From an uncultured Eubacteriales bacterium (GTDB lineage: Bacteria; Bacillota; Clostridia; Christensenellales; Aristaeellaceae), in NCBI GenBank assembly GCA_902760595.1, contig CACWHI010000002.1, positions 62,001 to 126,000 on the forward strand: a stretch of 64,000 bases of DNA, given 5' to 3'. Made by a program: the position numbers and the translations under genes. Below, one piece after another: positions 1 to 8,281 of this stretch. Under the pieces are notes generated by a model. It saw nothing but the letters and a program-made list of their open reading frames with translations. It had not been told where the DNA came from and searched no databases. Numbering within the stretch: position 1 is the first letter of the stretch; each line of letters starts with the position of its first letter.

Positions 1-243
1 GTATTCCGGCCGCTGATCGGCTTTGACAAGATCGACATCATCCGTTACGCGGAGAAGATCGGCACCTACGAGACCTCCTGCCTGCCCTATGAGGACTGCT
101 GCACGGTCTTCACCCCGCGCCATCCCGCCACGCACCCCAAGCTGGATAAGATCCTGCAGGGCGAGGCCGCGCTGGACGGCGAGCGGCTGATCGAAGAAGC
201 CCTGGCCGCGACGGAAGTCGTGACCCTGCCGGAGCGGGCCTGA
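1..243 (+). CDS. thiI: tRNA 4-thiouridine synthase ThiI, C-terminal fragment (partial at left edge)
   Basis: Reading frame 1 is open from the left edge to the TGA at 241-243 and gives 80 residues. The segment PLIGFDKIDIIRYAEKIGTY followed by ETSxLPYEDCC and TVFTPRHPATHP is the conserved C-terminal end of the ThiI PP-loop domain. ThiI transfers sulfur to uridine 8 of tRNA and can also feed thiamine thiazole synthesis. No rhodanese extension is present, as in most Bacillota, which use a partner cysteine desulfurase. The THUMP and ATP-binding parts lie outside the window. The next gene starts 2 bp after the stop, so both are probably one transcript. Confidence 0.9.
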   Translation, partial: VFRPLIGFDKIDIIRYAEKIGTYETSCLPYEDCCTVFTPRHPATHPKLDKILQGEAALDGERLIEEALAATEVVTLPERA

Positions 244-245
244 GT

Positions 246-1565
246 ATGCGGTTTACGATTTCCCCCCAGGCGGCCAAGGCGCTGCGCGCGCTCGAAGCCG
301 CGGGCTACGAGGCCTATCTGGTTGGCGGCTGCGTCCGCGACGACCTGATGGGCATTCCGCCCCATGATTATGATATCACGACCAGTGCCCGCCCGGACGA
401 GATCAAGCGGGTGTTCTCCGGCTGCCGCCTGGTGCTGGACGGCGAAAAGCACGGCACCATCTCCCCGGTGATCGACGGCGACCTGACCGAGATCACCACC
501 TTCCGCGCGGACGGGGCCTATTCGGACGGCCGTCATCCGGACGAGGTCAGCTTTTCCACCCGCCTTTCCGACGACCTGGAGCGCCGAGACTTCACCATCA
601 ACGCCATGGCCTGGTCAGAACGCACCGGCCTGGTCGACCTGTATCATGGCGAAGAGGACCTGAAAAACGGCTGTATCCGCGCCGTAGGCGACCCGCAGGC
701 GCGCTTTAGGGAGGACGCCCTGCGCATCCTCCGCGGCATGCGCTTCGCGTCCAGGCTGGGCTTTTCGATCGAACCGCAAACAGCGGCGGCCATGCACAGC
801 CTGGCGCCGCGCCTGGAAGCCATCAGCCGGGAGCGCGTCTTTGCCGAGCTGACCGGTATCCTGCAGGGCGAGCACGCCATGACAGTGCTTTCGGATTTCC
901 ATGACGTGCTTTTCACCGTGGTCCCGGAGCTCTTTCCCCTGTACATGTGCCCGCAGAAGAGCGTTTACCATATCTACGACGTCTGGGAGCATACCCTGCA
1001 CGTGCTGGACGCCGTTGCCCCGCGGACGCCGGTGCTGACCTGGGCCGCGCTGCTGCACGACTGCGGCAAGCCGCAGACCCGCATGCGCGACCGCAAGGGC
1101 TATGACCATTACCCCCAGCACCAGGCCGTTGGAGCCAAAATGGCCGAACGTATCCTGCAATCACTGAAGGTATCGAACGCTTTCCTGAAGGACGTCTGCA
1201 CGCTCGTTCTTTATCACGATGAGAAGCTGGACGCGCAGACAGCCAAGCTGCTCATGTACCGGGTCGGGCCGGAACGCTTCGAGGCGCTGGTAAGCCTGCG
1301 ACGGGCCGATCTGCTGGCGCACGCGCCCCGGGTCATGAAGGAGCTGGACGCGCTGGAGGGCGCGACCGCAAGATACCATGAGGCCCTCGATAAGCAGGAG
1401 TGCGTGAGCCTCAGGACCCTGGCCGTGAACGGAGACGATATGATGGCCCTCGGATACCAGGGTCCGGAGATCCGGGAAGCGCTGGAGCGGCTGCTGCTCT
1501 GTGTGCTCAGGGACGAAATCAGGAACGAGCGGGAACCGCTCATGCAAAAAGCGGCGGCGCGATGA
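246..1565 (+). CDS. cca: CCA tRNA nucleotidyltransferase with HD domain
   Basis: 439 residues. The N-terminal nucleotidyltransferase head shows LVGGCVRD (about 25-32) and the metal-binding DYD (41-43), followed by RRDFTINAMA, all class II CCA-enzyme signatures. A C-terminal HD region is visible in HTLHVLDAVAPRTP and ALLHDCGKP (about 250-280). The enzyme adds or repairs the 3' CCA end of tRNA. The HD domain in bacterial homologues gives phosphohydrolase activity; here that is inferred from the motif only. It lies 2 bp after thiI, so two tRNA-maturation genes are coupled. The gene ends in a hairpin that includes its own stop codon. Confidence 0.93.
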   Translation: MRFTISPQAAKALRALEAAGYEAYLVGGCVRDDLMGIPPHDYDITTSARPDEIKRVFSGCRLVLDGEKHGTISPVIDGDLTEITTFRADGAYSDGRHPDEVSFSTRLSDDLERRDFTINAMAWSERTGLVDLYHGEEDLKNGCIRAVGDPQARFREDALRILRGMRFASRLGFSIEPQTAAAMHSLAPRLEAISRERVFAELTGILQGEHAMTVLSDFHDVLFTVVPELFPLYMCPQKSVYHIYDVWEHTLHVLDAVAPRTPVLTWAALLHDCGKPQTRMRDRKGYDHYPQHQAVGAKMAERILQSLKVSNAFLKDVCTLVLYHDEKLDAQTAKLLMYRVGPERFEALVSLRRADLLAHAPRVMKELDALEGATARYHEALDKQECVSLRTLAVNGDDMMALGYQGPEIREALERLLLCVLRDEIRNEREPLMQKAAAR

Positions 1566-1580
1566 GGCGCCGTCGCTTTC
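1551..1580 (+). terminator. Terminator hairpin overlapping the cca stop codon
   Basis: GCGGCGGCGC (1551-1560) pairs with GCGCCGTCGC (1567-1576) around a six-base loop containing the TGA stop, followed by a short pyrimidine-rich run. It separates cca from the convergent glmM gene. Confidence 0.5.
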
Positions 1581-1622
1581 ATTCTTCCGCCAGAGCGTAC
1601 AGACGCCCCGGCTCTCCTTTAT

Positions 1623-2990
1623 TCAGCCTGCCGCGTAGCCCTTGGCCTCGATCACGCCGATGATCTCGCGTACGGCCTTGTCGCACACGGCCTGGTCCTC
1701 CGCCTCGGCCATCACGCGGATGACGGGCTCGGTACCGCTCTTGCGCACCAGCACGCGGCCGTTTTCCCCGATGCGGTCTTCGGCTTCCTTGATTGCCACC
1801 TGTACCACCGGGTCGTTCATCGCGGCCTGCTGGTCGGTGACATGGATGCTCTTCAGGCTCTGGGGATAGAAATACATGGGCTTTTTCAGCTCGCTCAGGG
1901 TATGCTTGGTCTCCAGGATGACCTCCATGATCTTGATCGCGGTCAGGACGCCGTCGCCGGTGTTCGCGTACTTCTTAAAGATGATGTGGCCGGACTGCTC
2001 GCCGCCCAGGCGGCTGCCGTTCTGCACCATCGCCTCGCTCACATATTTGTCGCCGACCGCCGTCTTTTCGTACACGATCCCAGCCTCGTCCAGGGAGCGG
2101 AAGAAGCCGAAGTTGGACATGACGGTCGCCACGACCATATTCCCCGGCAGCTCGCCGCGGTCCTTCATGTACGTACCGCAGATGTACAGGATATGGTCGC
2201 CGGTCAGGACCTCGCCGTTCTCGTCCACGCACAGGCAGCGGTCCGCGTCGCCGTCGAAGGCAAAGCCCGCGTCCAGCTTCTCATCCCGGACCAGGCGCTG
2301 CAGGTTCTCGATATGCGTGGAGCCATAGCCGCGGTTGATGTTCAGGCCGTCCGGGTTCGCGCCGATCACATAGGTCCGCGCACCCAACGCGTCGAACACG
2401 GACTTGGCGATCATCCAGGCGGAGCCGTTCGCGCAGTCCAGGCCGATGCGCATGCCGCTGTAGGAGCGGGTCGCCAGGGAGATCAGGTAACCGATATAGC
2501 GGTTGCGTCCGGCGGCGAAGTCGACCGTTTTGCCGATCTTGTCCCGCGTGACAGCGGGCGGTTCGGGCGAAAGGCCATCCAGGTAGTCCTCCACGGCCGC
2601 GATCGTCTCCTCGTCCATCTTTTCGCCGGAGGCGGAGATCAGCTTGATCCCGTTGTCATAATAAGGATTGTGGCTCGCGGAGATCATGATGCCGCAGTCG
2701 CAGCCCTCGCTGCGCACGATGTAGGAAACGCTGGGCGTGGTAGTCACGTGCATGATATAGGCGTCCGCGCCTCTTGAGGTCAGGCCCGCGCACAGCGCGT
2801 ATTCAAACATATAGCTCGAGCGGCGGGTGTCCTTGCCGATCACCACGCGCGGACCGCCGTCCTCGCCCTCCCTGCGGCGCTTTTCGCTGAAATACCAGCC
2901 CAGGAATTTACCGATCCTGAAGGCGTGGTCCGCCGTCAGGTTGACGTTCGCTTCCCCACGGAAGCCGTCGGTACCGAAATATCTGCCCAT
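1623..2990 (-). CDS. glmM: Phosphoglucosamine mutase GlmM
   Basis: 455 residues, the usual size for the alpha-D-phosphohexomutase family. It begins MGRYFGTDGFRG, has the phosphoserine loop ISASHNPYYDNGIK (about 104-117), the Mg-binding loop FAFDGDADR (about 242-250) and the phosphate-binding RKSGTEPVIRVMAE near the C terminus. GlmM converts glucosamine-6-phosphate to glucosamine-1-phosphate for UDP-GlcNAc and peptidoglycan synthesis. It is the last gene of a minus-strand set behind an LbH acyltransferase and a sugar nucleotidyltransferase (13 bp gap), which suits an amino-sugar nucleotide pathway. The GTDGFRG and SASHNP forms favour GlmM over phosphomannomutase. Confidence 0.93.
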   Translation of the reverse strand: MGRYFGTDGFRGEANVNLTADHAFRIGKFLGWYFSEKRRREGEDGGPRVVIGKDTRRSSYMFEYALCAGLTSRGADAYIMHVTTTPSVSYIVRSEGCDCGIMISASHNPYYDNGIKLISASGEKMDEETIAAVEDYLDGLSPEPPAVTRDKIGKTVDFAAGRNRYIGYLISLATRSYSGMRIGLDCANGSAWMIAKSVFDALGARTYVIGANPDGLNINRGYGSTHIENLQRLVRDEKLDAGFAFDGDADRCLCVDENGEVLTGDHILYICGTYMKDRGELPGNMVVATVMSNFGFFRSLDEAGIVYEKTAVGDKYVSEAMVQNGSRLGGEQSGHIIFKKYANTGDGVLTAIKIMEVILETKHTLSELKKPMYFYPQSLKSIHVTDQQAAMNDPVVQVAIKEAEDRIGENGRVLVRKSGTEPVIRVMAEAEDQAVCDKAVREIIGVIEAKGYAAG

Positions 2991-3003
2991 ACTTTCCTCC
3001 GAA

Positions 3004-3663
3004 TCACTTGATTTCGACGATTTCGCCGCTGTTTTTATAGATATGCCTGGGCGGGATCACGCCGCGCACGCTGGACAGCGGATAGACGCGGCTGTCCGGG
3101 CCGATGACCGTGCCGGGGTTCAGCACGCTGTTGCAGCCTACCTCCACATGATCCCCCAGGACAGCGCCCATCTTGCGCAGCCCGGTCTCAAAGCGCTCCC
3201 CGCCGTTCCGCACGACGACCAGCGTCCGGTCGGACTTGATGTTGGAGGTCACCGCGCCGGCGCCCATGTGCGCGCCGTAGCCCAGGATGCTGTCGCCTAC
3301 GTAATTGTAATGCGGCACCTGTACGTGATCAAAGATGATCACGTTTTTCAGTTCCACGGAATTGCCCACCACACAGTCCGCGCCGACCAGCGCGCTGCCG
3401 CGGATGAAGGCGCCGGGGCGTATCTCCGTGTTCGGGCCGATGATAGCCGGGCCGGTCAGGGACGCCGTCGGCGCGACGGTCACTGTGCTGTGTACCCAGA
3501 CCTGCGGGGCCGCCTCCCGGTATTCCTCCTTCGGCAGCGTCCCGATCAGTCGCAGGATCTCTTCCCTGATATGCGGCAGCGCTTCCCACGGATAAGTGAA
3601 GCCCGCCAGAAAATCCCCGGCCAGGGAACGGCTCAGGTCAAAAAGCTCATGGATCGTCAGCAT
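3004..3663 (-). CDS. Left-handed beta-helix acyl/acetyltransferase
   Basis: 219 residues. After a helical N terminus, residues about 65-205 carry hexapeptide repeats of the left-handed beta-helix type (for example IIGPNTEIRPGAFIRGSALV and LGDHVEVGCNSVLNPGTVIG), as in the acetyltransferase half of GlmU. The segment VELKNVIIFDHVQVPHYNYV with GAGAVTSNIK resembles the GlmU acetyl-CoA site region. No nucleotidyltransferase domain is fused to it. It lies between glmM and a separate nucleotidyltransferase, so acetylation of glucosamine-1-phosphate is a reasonable inference, but the acceptor cannot be fixed from sequence. The start has a good RBS and a 9 bp gap to the upstream gene. Confidence 0.8.
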   Translation of the reverse strand: MLTIHELFDLSRSLAGDFLAGFTYPWEALPHIREEILRLIGTLPKEEYREAAPQVWVHSTVTVAPTASLTGPAIIGPNTEIRPGAFIRGSALVGADCVVGNSVELKNVIIFDHVQVPHYNYVGDSILGYGAHMGAGAVTSNIKSDRTLVVVRNGGERFETGLRKMGAVLGDHVEVGCNSVLNPGTVIGPDSRVYPLSSVRGVIPPRHIYKNSGEIVEIK

Positions 3664-3672
3664 ATTACTCCC

Positions 3673-4575
3673 TCAGTATAAATACTCCGGATACACGCCC
3701 GCGCCGATCAGCTCCCGGATCGCGCGCTGTACCTCGGCCTTGTCCTCGCGGTAGGTCACGCCGTGCCAGCGGTCCGGGGTCGTCAGCACGCGCACACCGG
3801 CCTCGCCTGTCTCGATCATGTGGTTGACCGCGAACGGCAGATAGAATTCCGCCTTCGGGCTGGTGCCGTTCACATCCAGAAACGCCCGGAAATCCCGTTC
3901 AAGCGCCGGCAGCAGCGACGGCATGAAGCCCCACATGTTCATGCTCACCGGGGTTTCGGGATCGAGCTTCCGGTAGGTCTCCCCGTCCTCCGTGAACAGC
4001 GGGCCGTCCACCGTCGAGATGATGTGCGTATGCTCCTCGATGGTCTTCAGCTGTCCGTCCGCGTCCACGGAGCAGACGCCGCGAGAGACATAGCCCGTTT
4101 CGGTCAGCGTATTCCTGAGCTTATAGGCGACCATCATATACAGGTCGTCCGCCTGATTCCCGCCCAGGAAATCGTAGGCCTGCCGGAAGGCGGTGACGCC
4201 GTAGTAATCGTCCGCGTTGATGGCGCAGAACGGCGCGTCGATACTATCCCTGCAGCACAGCACCGCGTGGCCCGTTCCCCAGGGCTTGGCGCGGCCCTCG
4301 GGCACGGTATATCCCTCTGGCAGCATGGAGATGTCCTGATACGCGTAGACCGCTTCCATTTTTCCGGCCACGCGCGGCTCCATATGCGCCTTGAAAACCT
4401 CCGCCATTTCCGGACGGATCAGAAAGATGACGCGGCGGAAGCCTGCGCGGTGCGCGTCGTACAGGCTGTAGTCGAGGATCGCTTCCCCGCCGGGGCCGAC
4501 CGGATCCACCTGTTTCATCCCGCCGTACCGCGAGCCCATGCCCGCCGCCATGATCAGTAAAATCGGCTGTTTCAT
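3673..4575 (-). CDS. Sugar-phosphate nucleotidyltransferase family protein
   Basis: 300 residues from the ATG at 4575, which follows GGAGGCAGGT; an upstream in-frame codon has no RBS. The N terminus LLIMAAGMGSRYGGMKQVDP is the nucleotide-binding G-x-G-x-R signature of NDP-sugar pyrophosphorylases, and INADDYYG supplies the metal-binding acidic residues. The family makes NDP-sugars from sugar-1-phosphates. The GSRYGG-KQVDPVGPGGE form belongs to a subgroup whose substrate I do not know. Next to glmM and an LbH acetyltransferase it could act on GlcNAc-1-phosphate, giving a split version of GlmU; this is inference. Confidence 0.8.
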   Translation of the reverse strand: MKQPILLIMAAGMGSRYGGMKQVDPVGPGGEAILDYSLYDAHRAGFRRVIFLIRPEMAEVFKAHMEPRVAGKMEAVYAYQDISMLPEGYTVPEGRAKPWGTGHAVLCCRDSIDAPFCAINADDYYGVTAFRQAYDFLGGNQADDLYMMVAYKLRNTLTETGYVSRGVCSVDADGQLKTIEEHTHIISTVDGPLFTEDGETYRKLDPETPVSMNMWGFMPSLLPALERDFRAFLDVNGTSPKAEFYLPFAVNHMIETGEAGVRVLTTPDRWHGVTYREDKAEVQRAIRELIGAGVYPEYLY

Positions 4576-4616
4576 ACCTGCCTCCTCAAAAACCGCATAA
4601 TCATGCAGTATAATGC

Positions 4617-4645
4617 AGTATACCACAAAAAAAGCGGAATGAAAA
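4617..4645 (-). promoter_or_regulatory. Candidate promoter of the nucleotidyltransferase-LbH-glmM set
   Basis: On the minus strand TTTTCA (4640-4645) and TATACT (4617-4622) are 17 bp apart, about 40 bp upstream of the ATG at 4575. The -35 box matches the consensus at only four of six positions. Confidence 0.45.
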
Positions 4646-4661
4646 GGGGCACATCCGACAA

Positions 4662-4696
4662 GAAAAAGCCTCCGTCCGCATGATCGGGCGAAGGCT
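4662..4696 (-). terminator. Intrinsic terminator after the small membrane protein
   Basis: Read on the minus strand, AGCCTTCG pairs with CGGAGGCT with an inner CCG/CGG stem, followed by TTTTTC. It ends transcription of the 4724-4975 gene before the next promoter. Confidence 0.7.
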
Positions 4697-4723
4697 GGCT
4701 GTATGCAGAGTTTATCTGTTCAG

Positions 4724-4975
4724 TTACGCGGTCTGGCGCTCATGCGCCGCTTCGGTCTGCGCCGCGTCAGCGCTTGCGGCATCGGCGTTTGCCGTTCCGT
4801 CGGCGGCCAGTTTCTTTCTGGTCTCAAAGATATCGCCCAGCTCAAACAGACCCACCAGGGAGAACAGGACGAGCAGGATCCAGGACATTGCCGTCGGACG
4901 GCCCTTGATAATATCGTATACCCTCCAGCCGATCAGGGTCAGGGTAAACAGGAACGAAGCGATCTTACCAGCCAT
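4724..4975 (-). CDS. Small two-helix membrane protein of unknown function
   Basis: 83 residues from the ATG at 4975. GGAGG lies 8 bp upstream; an earlier in-frame ATG would place that GGAGG inside the gene, so the downstream start is preferred. Residues about 2-20 and 30-48 are hydrophobic helices joined by a short basic loop (KGRP). The C-terminal third is a soluble tail rich in Ala, Asp and Glu (AADGTANADAASADAAQTEA). I do not recognise a family. It has its own terminator and lies between the PIG-L gene and the amino-sugar genes. Confidence 0.7.
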   Translation of the reverse strand: MAGKIASFLFTLTLIGWRVYDIIKGRPTAMSWILLVLFSLVGLFELGDIFETRKKLAADGTANADAASADAAQTEAAHERQTA

Positions 4976-5131
4976 AACATTAACCTCCATCTTTTCCGTC
5001 CTCTCATCTGAGGGCCGGCGAACTTTCTTTCATGAATGCGGGGCTCTTTCTGAGCCTCACACCTGTTTGTACGCCGCACAGGGAAGGATGGCAGCGGATG
5101 GCTCAAATTTCTGTCAGAGCTTTCTGAGGAT

Positions 5132-6283
5132 TCACTCGATATGCTGCAGCACGTCCGGATGCTCCGTATCGTCGGGGCCGACCAGGGTAAAATACAGGCC
5201 CAGGCGCCGACAGTCGTACTTGCCGCTCATCAGCACCTCGTGTCGCCCGTTCTGCTGGGACATATGCCTGCGGAAGGCGGACACCGCGATCTCGTACCCT
5301 GTTTTGCCCCTCATAGTAGTCAGCTTCCGCGACCAGTCAAATATGCTCTCGTTTTCCGGCCAGAGGTGGACGTACAGCTTTTTCGGCTGCCATACCCCGT
5401 ATAGCTCCGCAGAGGCAGGCATGGCCTGCGGATCCGCGCACTGGTGGGTGACCGCCTCGATGACCGCCGCCACCATGCGCTTGTGGTTTTCGTTGCCGTA
5501 CTCGCCGTTCACGTCCTGGGTGACGACCACGGAAGCCTTCGTTTTCCGGATCATGCGCACCATATACTCCGGCGTATCGGGATTCCACTTCTGGTCCGGG
5601 AGGTTCGGATAGTGCCGCACGCCGCAGTGCCAGAGCGCGTCCAGCAGCTCGTTGCGCCGGTCCGCCCGCGTACCGGTATGGTTGAAGGTGACCTGCACGC
5701 GCTTGTCCAGCTCGCTGGCGTAGGTCGGCAGGAGCCCGCCGAACCAGAGCACCTCGTCGTCCGGATGACAGGCGATCAGCTGGATATCCGCCCCCTCCAG
5801 CGAAGGCTCCCAGCGTTGGACCCAGTCCGGCAGCGTCCCTTCCGTAAGCACGTTGAGACGGTTGATGGCGAGCTTCCTTCCCTCGTCCGCCCGGATGCGG
5901 AAGCTGTGCGCCGGACGGCTGAACGCGATATAATCGTTGTGGTAGGGAAGGTCATAGCGCGCGATGCGCTCCGGCTCCGCGCCATCCATGCTTTCCACGA
6001 TCACGGGAGGCACGGTCTCATAAAACGAGAGCATGACGCCCTGGGCCAGCTTCTTGCCCGGCAAAGTCACCGTCAGGGTCCCATCCGCGCCCCCGTCCCA
6101 GTATTTGCTCAGCGACCGCGCCAGGATCAGGTCCTTCTGTTTGCGGTTCACCGATACCTTCAGCCTGCAATAGCCGGCAACGTCCTGCGCCTCCGCGGTA
6201 CGGCCCTCGCCGGCGGCCAGGCACTGCGGCAGCAGCAGAAGGCCGGCCAGCAGCAGGATGGCCGCTCGCTTGATGATTCTCAT
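5132..6283 (-). CDS. Secreted or anchored PIG-L family deacetylase
   Basis: 383 residues. An N-terminal signal sequence (about 5-24, ending CLAAG) is followed by a beta-rich region, then a PIG-L/LmbE domain starting at LIACHPDDEVLWFGGLLP (about 168-185). The HPDDE motif is the zinc and catalytic site, and a later ENHKRM supplies the third zinc ligand. The family removes N-acetyl groups from GlcNAc-type sugars. It starts 7 bp after oppF, so it is the last gene of the peptide-importer operon. Export suggests action on cell-surface or extracellular amino sugars. The N-terminal part (about 25-165) is not recognisable to me. Confidence 0.82.
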   Translation of the reverse strand: MRIIKRAAILLLAGLLLLPQCLAAGEGRTAEAQDVAGYCRLKVSVNRKQKDLILARSLSKYWDGGADGTLTVTLPGKKLAQGVMLSFYETVPPVIVESMDGAEPERIARYDLPYHNDYIAFSRPAHSFRIRADEGRKLAINRLNVLTEGTLPDWVQRWEPSLEGADIQLIACHPDDEVLWFGGLLPTYASELDKRVQVTFNHTGTRADRRNELLDALWHCGVRHYPNLPDQKWNPDTPEYMVRMIRKTKASVVVTQDVNGEYGNENHKRMVAAVIEAVTHQCADPQAMPASAELYGVWQPKKLYVHLWPENESIFDWSRKLTTMRGKTGYEIAVSAFRRHMSQQNGRHEVLMSGKYDCRRLGLYFTLVGPDDTEHPDVLQHIE

Positions 6284-6290
6284 CTGCCGT

Positions 6291-7280
6291 TCAGTCTCCT
6301 TTGATCATGTGATGGCACGCCGCGTAGTGATCCGGCGCGATCTCGCGCAGCTGGGGCTTCGCCTGCCGGCACTCCTCCGTGCAATAGGCGCAGCGGGTGT
6401 GGAAGGGGCAGCCCGTGGGCGGGGACGCCGGGTTCGGCACGTCGCCCTCCAGCACGATATGCTTTGATTTGTTCGCCGGATCATGCGAGGGCACCGCGCT
6501 CAGCAGCGCCTGGGTATACGGATGGGCAGGGTGGCGGTAGACCTCCTCGGTATTGCCGGTCTCCATCAGGGAACCCAGATACATGACGCCCACGCGGTTG
6601 CTGATATGCCGCACCACGTTCAGGTCGTGGGAGATAAACACGAGCGACAGCTCCATCTCCTGCTGCAGCTCCATCATCAGGTTCAGGATCTGGGCCTGGA
6701 TGGACACGTCCAGCGCGGAGACCGGCTCATCCGCCACGACGAAGCTGGGGTGGGTGATCAGCGCGCGGGCGATGGAGATGCGCTGCTTCTGTCCGCCGGA
6801 AAACTGGTGCGGATAGCGCCACAGCTGGTCCGGCGTCATGCCGATGCGGGCCAGCATCTCCTCCACCCGGTTCTTCAGCTCCTCCGGGGAGAGGGTGAAA
6901 TGCACCTTCAGCGGCTCGCTCAGCAGCTGCCATACGTTCATGCGCGGGTTCAGGGAGGCGTAGGGATTCTGGAAGATGAACTGCATGTCCCGCCGCTTGA
7001 GGCGCAGCTGCTCCTCGTTGAGCGCGCTCAGGTTCTCGCCGTCAAAATACACCTCGCCGCCCGTCGGCTCGATCAGGCGCAGGATTGCGGAGCCGGTGGT
7101 GCTCTTGCCGCAGCCGGATTCACCCACCAGCGCGAACACCTCGCGGCGTGCCACGGTGAAGCTCACGTCCTCCACGGCGTGCACATGGCCGACCACTTTT
7201 TTGAACAGTCCGCTTTTGATCGGGAAATACACCTGCAGGTGCCTTACGTCCAGCAGGATATCACGCTTCTGCTCGCTCAT
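6291..7280 (-). CDS. oppF: Oligopeptide ABC transporter ATP-binding protein OppF-like
   Basis: 329 residues from the ATG at 7280, which overlaps the oppD stop (ATGA). Walker A is GESGCGKST, the signature is FSGGQKQRISIARAL and Walker B is SFVVADEPVSALDVS. The C-terminal oligopeptide-transporter extension has CPFHTRCAYCTEEC, the cysteine cluster typical of OppD/OppF/DppF. It pairs with OppD to energise import of oligopeptides or dipeptides through OppB/OppC. The gene is fifth in the SBP-oppB-oppC-oppD-oppF set. Confidence 0.9.
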   Translation of the reverse strand: MSEQKRDILLDVRHLQVYFPIKSGLFKKVVGHVHAVEDVSFTVARREVFALVGESGCGKSTTGSAILRLIEPTGGEVYFDGENLSALNEEQLRLKRRDMQFIFQNPYASLNPRMNVWQLLSEPLKVHFTLSPEELKNRVEEMLARIGMTPDQLWRYPHQFSGGQKQRISIARALITHPSFVVADEPVSALDVSIQAQILNLMMELQQEMELSLVFISHDLNVVRHISNRVGVMYLGSLMETGNTEEVYRHPAHPYTQALLSAVPSHDPANKSKHIVLEGDVPNPASPPTGCPFHTRCAYCTEECRQAKPQLREIAPDHYAACHHMIKGD

Positions 7281-8269
7281 GCTTCCACCTCCTCGCTGTT
7301 CAGGAAGCAGCGGCACTTATGCCCGGGGCTGATCTCCGTCAGGGCCGGCATGGCCTCGCGGCAGCGCTCCGTACAGCGGGCGCAGCGGTCCGCGAAGCGG
7401 CAGCCCTGGCTCCACTGCCCGCCGGGGGGCACGATGCCCGGGATCGTATACAGCATGCGGCTCTCCCCTCCCAGGGAGGTCACTGCCTGCAGCAGGCCGA
7501 GGGTATACGGATGCGCCGTATGGTGGAACAGCTCCATCACGTTCGCCTGCTCCACGATCTGCCCGGCATAGAAGACCGCCACCTCCTCGCAGGTCTCCGC
7601 GATGACGCCCAGGTCATGGGTGATCATGACGATGGAGGTGTCGTTCTGCTCCTTCAGGTCGTTCATCAGGCGCAGGATCTGCGCCTGGATCGTCACGTCC
7701 AGCGCGGTGGTCGGCTCGTCCGCCAGCAGCAGGCGCGGATCGTTGATCAGCGCGATGGCGATCATGATGCGCTGCAGCTGTCCGCCCGACAGCTGGTGCG
7801 GATAGGAGGCGAGCGTCTGCTCCGGCCGCGGGATATTGACGCGGTGCAGCATTTCCAGGGCGCGGTCACGCATCTCCTGCCGCGTCATGGCGGGATGATG
7901 GAAGGCGAGCGCCTCATACATCTGCATCTCGACCGTAAAGATCGGGTCCAGGGAGGTCATTGGCTCCTGGAAGATCATGGAGATCTCCTGTCCGCGGATG
8001 GCGCGGATAGCCTTCTTATCCAGCTTCAGGAGCTCCACCTCGCCGTTGCGGCTGTCATAGCGGATATCGCCGTCGCTGATGCTGAGCGGATAGGGCAGCA
8101 TGTTCATGATGGCGTTGGCCGTGATAGATTTGCCGCAGCCGGACTCCCCCACGATGCCGAAGGAGCACTTGTGCGGGATATCCAGGTCCACCTTGTCCAG
8201 CAGGAGCACCTTGCTTTTTCCGCGCAGGGTCGTGATCCTCAGGTTTCTGATTTCCAGCAGGTTGTTCAT
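7277..8269 (-). CDS. oppD: Oligopeptide ABC transporter ATP-binding protein OppD-like
   Basis: 330 residues. Walker [11 protein letters not shown] (about 40), signature [15 protein letters not shown] and Walker [15 protein letters not shown] mark an ABC ATPase, and the C-terminal [17 protein letters not shown] is the oligopeptide-type cysteine cluster. It has AAGGAGGGACGG upstream of its start. Together with OppF it forms the heterodimeric motor of a peptide importer. Confidence 0.9.
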   Translation of the reverse strand: MNNLLEIRNLRITTLRGKSKVLLLDKVDLDIPHKCSFGIVGESGCGKSITANAIMNMLPYPLSISDGDIRYDSRNGEVELLKLDKKAIRAIRGQEISMIFQEPMTSLDPIFTVEMQMYEALAFHHPAMTRQEMRDRALEMLHRVNIPRPEQTLASYPHQLSGGQLQRIMIAIALINDPRLLLADEPTTALDVTIQAQILRLMNDLKEQNDTSIVMITHDLGVIAETCEEVAVFYAGQIVEQANVMELFHHTAHPYTLGLLQAVTSLGGESRMLYTIPGIVPPGGQWSQGCRFADRCARCTERCREAMPALTEISPGHKCRCFLNSEEVEA

Positions 8270-8281
8270 CTCCGTCCCTCC

